Below, in pieces: positions 23,590-30,405 of a stretch of 30,405 nucleotides of DNA. The DNA is taken from assembly GCA_002327525.1 (NCBI GenBank), contig DCWG01000035.1, positions 47,839 through 78,243 on the forward strand, given 5' to 3'. Made by a program: the position numbers and the translations under genes. Below the pieces are notes generated by a model, which did no database searches, was not told where the DNA came from, and saw only the letters and a program-made list of their open reading frames with translations. Numbering within the stretch: position 1 is the first letter of the stretch; the number at the start of each line of letters is the position of its first letter. The stretch is from Gammaproteobacteria bacterium UBA2168. GTDB taxonomy: Bacteria; Pseudomonadota; Gammaproteobacteria; Pseudomonadales; Azotimanducaceae.

Positions 23590-24192
23590 TCATTCGATAT
23601 GGCGCTGCCGCGCCAGAGTCGCCGCTGGACGCGCGTAGCAGGCATCGAGCCACCCGCGCACGCCCGGACGATTTGCCAGGTCCAGCGCTCGCGCAGGCGA
23701 CGGGGAGAGTACGCTCGCGACGTTCAGGTCGGCCAGCGTAAACCGGTCGCCCAACAGCCAGCGCGAGCGGGACAGCGCCTGTTGCAACTGATCCAGCCGA
23801 CGAGCCAGGGAAGCACGTACAGGCTCGCTGATGGGTTCCGGCAACTCCAGAATCCGGCCGTCTCTCTGCACCCAGGGCTCGATGGTGCCTTGTACCCACA
23901 GGGTCCGGTGAATGATTCGAGCCTCTTCCCCGAGCCCGTCGATGTAGAGTTCGTGCGCCGCATCTGCGTGCTTTTTGATCAGATAGAGATTAATGGCGAG
24001 CGATTCCGACAATGTGAATCCATCGTCCACGATGGTCGGGACCATGCCGAACGGATTGAGGGCCAGGAACTCCGGCGAGCGCAGTTCGGGATCGCCGACC
24101 GCGTACGGGACATGATCGAATTCGAGACCGAGTTCCGTCGTCGGCCAAAGGGTGCGCATTGTGCGCGAGCGCGCCTTCCCGTAGATCGTCAA
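23590..24192 (-). CDS. Glutathione S-transferase
   Basis: The 200-residue frame starts at a TTG at 24192, chosen because it begins directly with the GST first beta strand (LTIYGKARSRTMRTLW). An ATG 11 codons in would cut that strand. The thioredoxin-like domain (1-~80) has the cis-proline region MVPTIVDDG and the glutathione-binding SES (LSESLAI). The helical C-terminal domain includes GDRFTLADLNVASVL, a typical N-capping Asp motif. It probably conjugates glutathione, removes it, or isomerises an intermediate. It sits between the PHP gene (11-base gap) and the transporter gene. Confidence 0.87.
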   Translation of the reverse strand: MTIYGKARSRTMRTLWPTTELGLEFDHVPYAVGDPELRSPEFLALNPFGMVPTIVDDGFTLSESLAINLYLIKKHADAAHELYIDGLGEEARIIHRTLWVQGTIEPWVQRDGRILELPEPISEPVRASLARRLDQLQQALSRSRWLLGDRFTLADLNVASVLSPSPARALDLANRPGVRGWLDACYARPAATLARQRHIE

Positions 24193-24203
24193 CGCTACGG
24201 AGA

Positions 24204-25427
24204 TCAGGATCCGCTGTGATCTTCGACCCCCGTTTCGAATACAACACTCGGATGCGTTCCCGGTGCGATCAGTGCATTTCGTATGCGGAATTCGAGCCCC
24301 AGTTTCTTCAGTCGCGAACCCGTCCTCAGCAATAGCGTCCGCTCTGCATGCGCGGGGATACGTGCAACCCGCGTATTTCGCACGAACGTATGGTCCGTGA
24401 GGTTCTCGAGTTCGAACTCAGCATCCGATCGGTTGCTGAAGGTGATTTCCAGCACGTGCGAATCGGCTCGCCTATAGGCGGCCCTGGTCAGCTCGATAGA
24501 GGCACTGAGCAAGGGCGCCATGTGCTCCTGGCGACCGATCAACTCGTTGCGATACCAGACCACCGTGCGCCCCTCCATCAGCGCCTCCCGGATGGCGGCC
24601 GACGAGCGCTCCTTTGCGAACACGAGATTGACCGGCCTGTGACCGCCCTCGTGAGGCACATAATCCCAGTCGATCAGGTTGTGTACGTCAGACACGCCCA
24701 CCGGAGTGAGACCGTGGTCCAGCGCTATCTGAAAAGACTCCGGTGAGTAGGTAGCGCCATTAGCGATCTCGATTCCGTGCAACCACCCTCGCTTGAGCGC
24801 ATTTCGGTGAAACTCGGTGATCTCCGTCTTCCTGTTCGCGAATTCCGACCACGAGTGGTTCCAGAACACGAACGCATTCTGCTCGCTTGCCGCCTGCACG
24901 GCGGATTCCGTGGGCCAGGCGGCGGCCGTACGGAAGTTTTCTATCGCATCGAACGGCACTGGCGGCACGCCGGGCCGTACCAGTGCGTTCGCATCGCGAA
25001 TGAACACCGCGTTCATGTGCCCGAATGGCGCCTGGCGCGTGATCTCCGAACCCGCGATCACAATCAGGTCGGATGTTTCGGGAACCGCCTCGAGCGCGAC
25101 CTGATAAGCCCGGTTGCGATCGGGGTGCGGAATGTCGTCGAGGTGCGGCTGCCATTCGAGATGCTCGGTGATGGCGAACGCATCGAGGCCATCCGCGATG
25201 GCCTCGCCAACGCGAATGCCCGGCCAGACGTGTCCGTCGGAAAACGCGGAGTGTGTATGCAGATCCACCACCAGGGTCTGGTGCGAGGCGGTATCCGGAA
25301 ACTCTATGGCCCGCCCTCCGGCACTGCCCCGAGGCTGACTGGCCGGGCCGTGAGCGGACACAGCAACCGCGATGATCAGCGATCCGAACGCCACAAAACC
25401 GGTGATGGTGGCGAATTTGGCTTGCAT
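24204..25427 (-). CDS. Secreted PHP-domain metal hydrolase-like protein
   Basis: The ATG at 25427 has GGGGGAG about six bases upstream and opens a Sec signal peptide (residues ~8-26, ending SAHG). The 407-residue protein has the PHP metal-site motifs in order: DLHTHSAFSDG (His57, His59, Asp64), AITEH (Glu88-His89), GSEIT, FGHMN, FWNHSW and GVSDVHN. About 110 C-terminal residues form a beta-rich tail. PHP domains hydrolyse phosphoesters with two or three metals. Secreted members are poorly studied, and the substrate may be an organophosphate outside the cytoplasm or an unrelated ester. It heads the PHP-GST-MFS unit and is divergent from the LLM oxidoreductase. Confidence 0.85.
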   Translation of the reverse strand: MQAKFATITGFVAFGSLIIAVAVSAHGPASQPRGSAGGRAIEFPDTASHQTLVVDLHTHSAFSDGHVWPGIRVGEAIADGLDAFAITEHLEWQPHLDDIPHPDRNRAYQVALEAVPETSDLIVIAGSEITRQAPFGHMNAVFIRDANALVRPGVPPVPFDAIENFRTAAAWPTESAVQAASEQNAFVFWNHSWSEFANRKTEITEFHRNALKRGWLHGIEIANGATYSPESFQIALDHGLTPVGVSDVHNLIDWDYVPHEGGHRPVNLVFAKERSSAAIREALMEGRTVVWYRNELIGRQEHMAPLLSASIELTRAAYRRADSHVLEITFSNRSDAEFELENLTDHTFVRNTRVARIPAHAERTLLLRTGSRLKKLGLEFRIRNALIAPGTHPSVVFETGVEDHSGS

Positions 25428-25525
25428 GACTGACTCCCCCAGTGAGTTGCCTATTAAAACCCACTCGGGCGCATCGTGCATGACGGTGAGTGATGCCTTC
25501 GAATACTGATGTCACAATACAGGTC

Positions 25526-26569
25526 ATGAAAGCAGAGACGCTGTTGCCGCTCGGAAAGCTGGATCCAGGGCTCGCGGCCCCTGATGCGCCGCTCGACCTC
25601 GCATCGGTGCCAGCACAAAGCCGCATCGCGGATACGCTGGGTTACCACAGCCTGCTGATGGAGGAAACCAAGGACGACCCGTTTCAGGTGTTGGCTGTCG
25701 CCGCGGCTGCGACCCGGCGCGTGCGCATCGGCACGTCTGTCGCCATCGCCTTCGCACGCAGCCCTTTCGTCACCGCCATGTCGTCCTGGACACTGCAAAA
25801 GCTGTCTGCCGGCCGCTTCGAGCTGGGCCTGGGTTCCCAGGTGCGAGGCCACATCCGACGCCGTTTCGGCCTGCAGTGGCATCCGCCCGGACCCTGGATG
25901 CGGGATTACGTCAACGCCGTGCGCGCCATCTGGGCGAGCTGGCAGAATGAGACGGCACTCGAGTTCTCGAGCGATCACTACGACCTGGATCTGACCGTAC
26001 CCCTGTTCACACCGGCGCCCATCGATTATCCCGACATCCCCATTCTCATCGCGGCAGTCAATCCATACATGTGCCGGGTCGCCGCCGAAGTAGGTGACGG
26101 CGTGCGTCTGCATCCGGTCTGCTCCGCCCGCTACATCCGTGAGACGGTGAGCGGCGTGGTGGAAACGCATCGAATCTCGGGTCGGCCGTTCGAAGTCTGT
26201 CTGAAACCCCTGATCGCCACAGCCCGGGATGAGAGGACGCTCGCCCAGCGCCGCGAAACTGCCCGCCAGCGGCTGGCTTTCTACGTCAGTACCCCCGCAT
26301 ACCGCGCTCCCTTCGAGCTAGCCGGGCTCGGAGATCTGGCAGCAGAGCTGAGCGAACTCTCCAGGCATCGGCGTTGGGACGAAATGGCACGGCGCATCGA
26401 CGACGAAGTGCTGAACGAATGGGTCGTGATCGCCTCCTATGACGAGTTGGCATCGGTCATTCACGATCGCTACGGCGCCCTGATCGATCGCATCGAGGTG
26501 AGCATTCCCGTCATCAGCGAGGCAGATCGAGATGCGCTCGCGTGCGTCATCCGCGATTTACACGCGTAA
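25526..26569 (+). CDS. LLM-class flavin- or F420-dependent oxidoreductase
   Basis: The ATG at 25526 (MKAETLLPL) matches where relatives begin; alternatives at 25490-25493 (GTG-ATG) add a dozen residues. The 347 residues follow the luciferase-like TIM barrel: ETKDDPFQVLAVAAA, IGTSVAIAFARSPF, LSAGRFELGLGSQVRGHIRRRFG, ILIAAVNPYMCR and EVGDGVRLHP. The order resembles the TIGR03617-type F420-dependent group, common in actinobacteria and also found in marine gammaproteobacteria. F420 versus FMN use cannot be told from sequence here. It likely oxidises or reduces a hydrophobic catabolic intermediate. It is divergent from the PHP gene (98-base gap) and converges on an acyl-CoA ligase. Confidence 0.88.
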   Translation: MKAETLLPLGKLDPGLAAPDAPLDLASVPAQSRIADTLGYHSLLMEETKDDPFQVLAVAAAATRRVRIGTSVAIAFARSPFVTAMSSWTLQKLSAGRFELGLGSQVRGHIRRRFGLQWHPPGPWMRDYVNAVRAIWASWQNETALEFSSDHYDLDLTVPLFTPAPIDYPDIPILIAAVNPYMCRVAAEVGDGVRLHPVCSARYIRETVSGVVETHRISGRPFEVCLKPLIATARDERTLAQRRETARQRLAFYVSTPAYRAPFELAGLGDLAAELSELSRHRRWDEMARRIDDEVLNEWVVIASYDELASVIHDRYGALIDRIEVSIPVISEADRDALACVIRDLHA

Positions 26570-26573
26570 GTGA

Positions 26574-26599
26574 GCTCCGAGTGATGTAACTCGGGGAGC
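26574..26599. terminator. Stem-loop between convergent LLM and AMP-ligase genes
   Basis: GCTCCGAGT (26574-26582) pairs with ACTCGG..AGC (26589-26599) over a six-base loop, with two unpaired G's in the right arm. It occupies the 34-base gap between two converging stop codons and could end transcription from both sides. No T run follows, so it is not a classic intrinsic terminator. Confidence 0.4.
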
Positions 26600-26603
26600 C
26601 GCT

Positions 26604-28142
26604 TCAGCTGCCCGAGACACGCCGGTCAACCCCTTCCCAGAACGGCTCGCGAAGATCCTTGCGTTTGACCTTACCCACCGGGCTCTTCGGCAGCGGCTCC
26701 GTGGTCAGCGTCACCCCGCCCGGCTTCTTGTACGAGCCGAGATCGCCCGCCACCATGTCGACGATCTCGTCCTCCGACACGGATGCATGCGGTGCGACCA
26801 CACACACCGCATGCGGCGTCTCACCCCAACGCTCGTGCGGAACCCCGAACACCGCCACCTCCAATACCTGCGGATGCCCGGCGATTACGTTTTCGAGCTC
26901 CGCCGGCCAGATGTTGTAGCCACCCGAGATGATCATGTCGTCGGCCCGGTCGACGATATAGAGGTAGCCGTTGGCATCCAGCTTGCCGAGATCACCGGTC
27001 TTGATCCAGCCATTCACCACGCGCTCGGCCGTTGCCTGCGGGTTGTTCCAGAACTCGCTCATCATGCCGTCCGATCTGGCGACGATTTCACCGACCTCGT
27101 TCGCTTCGATGGGTTGGTTTTCCTCGTCCCAGATCTCCACTTCCGCGAACGGCAGCGCGAGCCCACAGGAGCGCAGGGGGTTGGAGCCATCGAGTTCGGC
27201 GAACCACTGCGCCGAGTTCATCATCGACACGGGCAATACCTCGGTCTGGCCATACCCCTGGTAGAGGCAATCGCCGAATACCTCGCGCGCAGCGAGTGCA
27301 GTTGCATCCTGTATCGGTGCTGCCGCAATGAGCAGACACTTCATAGCGGAGAAATCCCTTCCGCGCGCGCTGTTGTCGTGCACCACCGCGTTGACCATGG
27401 TGGGCACCATGAACGCATAATTGATGCGCTCGCCCTCGATCAGATCGAGCGTCGCCGTGGTCTCGAAATGCTCTATCATCACGTTGCAGCCACCGGCGAG
27501 CCACACGGGCAGATACTGGTAGCCCGAACCATGCGAGATGGGGCCGAGGTGCAGGCACCTGTCGCCTGGTTCCACCGGCGGAAAGGTGTAAAACCAGTCC
27601 CGCCCGGCTGCCAGCCACGCTTTGTGGGTGTAGGCGACACCCTTAGATTTGCCCGTCGTGCCTCCCGTGTGGCGAATGATGAAGTAGTCATCGGGTTGCA
27701 CCGCTACGTCGGGATCGACATCCGACTGTGCGGCCAGCCAGGTCTCATAATCGCCACCGCGAACGAACACATGCTCCAGTTCCGGCAACTCGTGCGCGAT
27801 CCCCTCCACCTCGTGAGCATACTGCGCAGAAACCAGCAGCACCTTGCAACTCGTGTGACCTAGCATGTGCAGGTGCGCGGGTCGGCCATTACGCGGATAG
27901 AGAGGAACCCGCACCGCATTGGCGATGGCCGCACCCTGAAACAGATCCGCCGCCTCCACGGAGTTATCTTCCAGCACGCCCACCCTGTCGCCCGGCTGAA
28001 TCCCCAACGCGCGCAGGCCATTGGCCAGCCGTACACCACGACTCCAGGCCTCGGCAAAGGTCAGCCGGCGGTCGTTGTGCACGATGGCTTCCCGTGTGCT
28101 GTAATGCCGCGCGGCGCGGCCCATCAAGGTTCTTACGTCCAT
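26604..28142 (-). CDS. AMP-dependent acyl-CoA synthetase/ligase
   Basis: The ATG at 28142 (MDVRTLMGRAARHYS) has GGGGAGA about seven bases upstream. The frame is open for another 371 codons upstream, but that part is the complement of the yghU-like gene and is not protein. The 512 residues carry the adenylate-forming motifs: TGGTTGKSKG (159-168), YGQTEVLPVS, TGDLGKLDANGYLYIVDR, DMIISGGYNIWP and the C-terminal lysine motif PKSPVGKVKRK. It activates a carboxylic acid to acyl-AMP and then acyl-CoA. The substrate (fatty, aromatic or steroid-side-chain acid) is undetermined. It would feed acyl-CoA dehydrogenases such as the one 8 kb away. No signal peptide; cytoplasmic. Confidence 0.93.
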   Translation of the reverse strand: MDVRTLMGRAARHYSTREAIVHNDRRLTFAEAWSRGVRLANGLRALGIQPGDRVGVLEDNSVEAADLFQGAAIANAVRVPLYPRNGRPAHLHMLGHTSCKVLLVSAQYAHEVEGIAHELPELEHVFVRGGDYETWLAAQSDVDPDVAVQPDDYFIIRHTGGTTGKSKGVAYTHKAWLAAGRDWFYTFPPVEPGDRCLHLGPISHGSGYQYLPVWLAGGCNVMIEHFETTATLDLIEGERINYAFMVPTMVNAVVHDNSARGRDFSAMKCLLIAAAPIQDATALAAREVFGDCLYQGYGQTEVLPVSMMNSAQWFAELDGSNPLRSCGLALPFAEVEIWDEENQPIEANEVGEIVARSDGMMSEFWNNPQATAERVVNGWIKTGDLGKLDANGYLYIVDRADDMIISGGYNIWPAELENVIAGHPQVLEVAVFGVPHERWGETPHAVCVVAPHASVSEDEIVDMVAGDLGSYKKPGGVTLTTEPLPKSPVGKVKRKDLREPFWEGVDRRVSGS

Positions 28143-28283
28143 GCCGTATCTCCCCTGTTTCCAATGCATGCTAACCCGGTCACCGCGGCAGGCAAGGCGC
28201 GCGGTATTGCGCCACTCTCTGGCGTCCGCCGGCTTTCGTGCTAGGGTTCCGTATTCGCCAGCTCCAATCAACAAGGAACAATC

Positions 28284-29126
28284 GTGACCGAAACATCGTC
28301 CTACGAACCACCAACAGTCTGGAAATGGGATCGCGAGAGCGGCGGTCGTTTCGCCAACATCAACCGCCCCATCGCTGGCGCGACGCATGAGAAGGATCTG
28401 CCGGTCGGCGAGCACGATCTGCAACTGCATTCGCTCGCAACCCCGAACGGTGTGAAAGTCACCGTCATGCTGGAGGAACTGCTTGAGCTCGGCATCAGTG
28501 AGGCGGAATACGACGCCTATCTCATCAACATCGGCGAGGGCCAACAATTCGGCAGCGGATTCGTCACCATCAACCCCAACTCGAAAATCCCGGCACTGCT
28601 CGATCGCGGCACCACGCCGCCGACGCGCGTTTTCGAATCCGGCGCAATTCTGGTTTATCTGGCCGAGAAGTTTGGCGCCTTCCTGCCCACAGATCCATCC
28701 GCGCGTGCCGAGTGCATGTCGTGGCTGTTCTGGCAAATGGGTAGCGCACCCTACCTCGGCGGTGGGTTCGGGCACTTCTATGCCTACGCACCGGAGAAGA
28801 TCGAATACTGCATCGACCGCTACGCCATGGAGGTGAAGCGCCAGCTCGATGTGCTCGATCAGCGTTTGGAAGGTAACCGGTTTCTGTGCGGTGAGCAGTA
28901 CACCATCGCCGACATGGCCAATTACGCCTGGTACGGAGCATTGGTACTGCACAACATCTACGATTCCGCCGTGTTCCTCGACGTCGCCTCGTACACCCAC
29001 GTCGCACGCTGGGCTACCGAGATCGAGGCACGGCCGGCCGTACAGCGAGGACGCCGGGTGAACAGACCCTGGGGCGCGGAGGAAACGCGCGTCGTCGAGC
29101 GTCATTCCTCCAGCGATTTCGAATGA
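28284..29126 (+). CDS. yghU: YghU-type glutathione-S-transferase/disulfide-bond reductase
   Basis: The GTG at 28284 has AAGGA seven bases upstream. The 280 residues match E. coli YghU closely and at the same length. Shared features are a WKWDRESGG...FANINRP N-terminal arm, the active-site segment LATPNGVKVTVMLEE, NPNSKIPAL, RVFESGAILVYLAEKFG, FGHFYAYAPEKIEY, GEQYTIADMANYAWYG and the VNRPWG tail. YghU-type enzymes bind two glutathiones and reduce disulfides or organic hydroperoxides. It is followed after 50 bases by a secreted serine hydrolase on the same strand and is divergent from the acyl-CoA ligase (141-base gap). Confidence 0.93.
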   Translation: MTETSSYEPPTVWKWDRESGGRFANINRPIAGATHEKDLPVGEHDLQLHSLATPNGVKVTVMLEELLELGISEAEYDAYLINIGEGQQFGSGFVTINPNSKIPALLDRGTTPPTRVFESGAILVYLAEKFGAFLPTDPSARAECMSWLFWQMGSAPYLGGGFGHFYAYAPEKIEYCIDRYAMEVKRQLDVLDQRLEGNRFLCGEQYTIADMANYAWYGALVLHNIYDSAVFLDVASYTHVARWATEIEARPAVQRGRRVNRPWGAEETRVVERHSSSDFE

Positions 29127-29176
29127 ACACACTAGGCCATCCGCATTACGAGCGGCAACCAGGAGGAGGCTTGAAG

Positions 29177-30370
29177 ATGTACCTGTCGAAACAGTTGCTC
29201 CCGATGTTCGCGCTGGCGTTGTTGACAATCGCGGGTAACACGCGAGCAGACGCACACCTACCCGACCCCGACGGCGACCTGGAACGCCTCCGAACGCTGG
29301 GCCCCGGGGTGCTGTTCTGGCAGGGTGATGCGCAGATCTCGGGTTTCAGGAACATGACGCTGATCAACCCGGCGCGCGAGATCAGCGCCGGAGACAACGT
29401 ACTCGAACTGCCGCGCGCGCCCGCCGATCTTGACGCGGTCACGGTGGAGGCAGCCGGAATGCGCATGAGCACCGGCGAATACTTCACCAAACAGCGCGTC
29501 GCCGGATTGCTGGTGATTAAGGACGGGCGTATTGTCTACGAGCGCTATGGTCTCGGCAACGACGAGACCACGCGCTGGGTGTCCTTTTCCGTCGCTAAAT
29601 CGGTGGTCTCGATGCTCTTTGGCGCGGCCGTCAAGGACGGCTACATCAAAAGCGTCGATGAGAGTGTCACCGACTACCTGCCGCGGCTGAAGGGCTCGTC
29701 CTACGACCAGTCCACCATCCGCAATCTGCTTCAGATGGCCTCCGGGGTAGTCTGGAACGAGGATTATGCGGATCCCGAGTCGGACGTGGCGACGGCAACC
29801 TATCAGACGCTGAACCTATATGAATATCTGCGCCACAAGCCGCGCAACGCAAAGCCCGGAGAGAGATTCAATTACAACACCGCCGAGACCAACCTCGCCG
29901 GCACGCTGCTGCGTTCGGCCATCGGTAACAATCTGTCTACTTATCTCACCGACAAGATCTGGAAGCCATTCGGCATGGAAGCCGACGCCTACTGGCAGCT
30001 CACCGAGTCCGGTGGCGGCGAATTCGGCGGCTGTTGCATCAACGCAACGCTCAGGGACTACGGTCGACTGGGTCTGTTCGCACTCGCCAATGGCCGGTTG
30101 GCCGACGGCACCGAAGTGCTACCGGCGTCCTGGATGGCGGAGTCGATCGCACCCTCAAAGGGCTACAACGGCTATGGCTACTTCTGGTGGCTGACAGCAG
30201 CGGGCGCCTACCAGGCAATGGGAATCTTCGGCCAGGGCATCTACATCGATCCGGCCAGAAACGTGGTGATTGCATTGCACAGTGCGCGCACCTCGGCCAG
30301 CAAGGACTCCGACTGGGAGTTGCAGAACGCGCTGTTTTCCGCGCTGGCGGACGCTGTCAGCGGCGGGTGA
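29177..30370 (+). CDS. Secreted serine hydrolase (beta-lactamase/NylB type)
   Basis: The ATG at 29177 follows GGAGGAGG; the frame is open from 29123 but that adds 18 non-signal residues. A Sec signal peptide (about 1-24) precedes a class C beta-lactamase-like domain of ~370 residues. SVAK (Ser138, Lys141) is the catalytic SxxK. The Tyr of FNYNTAET (about 233) is the second catalytic residue, in the form seen in 6-aminohexanoate-dimer hydrolase-like esterases rather than true Y-x-N beta-lactamases. The KTG site is replaced by a Gly-rich MGIFGQGIY. It probably hydrolyses an ester or small amide in the periplasm. It ends 35 bases before the end of the window; those bases show nothing. Confidence 0.88.
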   Translation: MYLSKQLLPMFALALLTIAGNTRADAHLPDPDGDLERLRTLGPGVLFWQGDAQISGFRNMTLINPAREISAGDNVLELPRAPADLDAVTVEAAGMRMSTGEYFTKQRVAGLLVIKDGRIVYERYGLGNDETTRWVSFSVAKSVVSMLFGAAVKDGYIKSVDESVTDYLPRLKGSSYDQSTIRNLLQMASGVVWNEDYADPESDVATATYQTLNLYEYLRHKPRNAKPGERFNYNTAETNLAGTLLRSAIGNNLSTYLTDKIWKPFGMEADAYWQLTESGGGEFGGCCINATLRDYGRLGLFALANGRLADGTEVLPASWMAESIAPSKGYNGYGYFWWLTAAGAYQAMGIFGQGIYIDPARNVVIALHSARTSASKDSDWELQNALFSALADAVSGG

Positions 30371-30405
30371 CCGGATTCAGCGGCTGACCCGCCGCCCGCC
30401 CACCC

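Noticed and set aside
28143..29255. A 371-codon in-frame extension upstream of the AMP-dependent ligase on the minus strand
   Set aside because: It is the complement of the yghU-like gene, shows no family character, and the ligase has its own ATG with a strong ribosome site at 28142.

Overview
The window looks like chromosomal DNA of an aerobic, heterotrophic Gram-negative bacterium. A marine or sediment gammaproteobacterium is my best guess. The evidence is an outer-membrane DUF5916 barrel, Tat and Sec exported proteins, a TatB, a periplasmic nitrate reductase (nap) remnant, and many catabolic genes of the acyl-CoA dehydrogenase, CoA-transferase, carotenoid-oxygenase, LLM-oxidoreductase and GST types. 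The taxonomic placement is inference; no rRNA, tRNA or CRISPR array was seen.

Layout. 1-4 kb: the 3' end of an unknown gene, a Tat-exported superoxide-dismutase-like protein behind a double-domain CaiB/BaiF CoA-transferase, and a small secreted protein broken by an in-frame TAA. 4-8.6 kb: a large SPOR plus DUF5916 outer-membrane protein, divergent from a GPH-type symporter. 8.4-11.7 kb: a TetR regulator with two downstream genes, divergent from a four-histidine carotenoid/lignostilbene oxygenase. Two matching 19-bp operator-like sites, 33 bp apart, lie between them.

11.7-16.6 kb is the most interesting part. A minus-strand operon begins with three intact genes: a Tat-exported protein binding four [4Fe-4S] clusters, an NrfD-type membrane quinol subunit and a tetraheme cytochrome c with one CX3CH heme site. 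It then runs into a wrecked napDAGHB-like cluster. Only the last ~30 codons of napD, the first ~15 codons of napA, the last ~75 codons of napH and a napB with an in-frame amber codon remain. The catalytic subunit has therefore been deleted while its apparent electron-delivery module survives. An unknown small gene and a tatB lie upstream.

16.6-22.3 kb mixes intact genes (acyl-CoA dehydrogenase, FAD amino-acid-oxidase-like protein, zinc alcohol dehydrogenase) with stumps: an IS3-type orfA fused to the 3' end of an S9 peptidase, the middle of a Baeyer-Villiger monooxygenase, and the 3' end of a short-chain dehydrogenase. The run of truncations suggests repeated deletion in a decaying accessory region, or assembly joins that need checking. 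22.3-30.4 kb is ordinary catabolic sequence: a PHP-domain protein, GST and MFS operon; an LLM oxidoreductase; an AMP-dependent CoA ligase; and a yghU-like GST with a secreted serine hydrolase.
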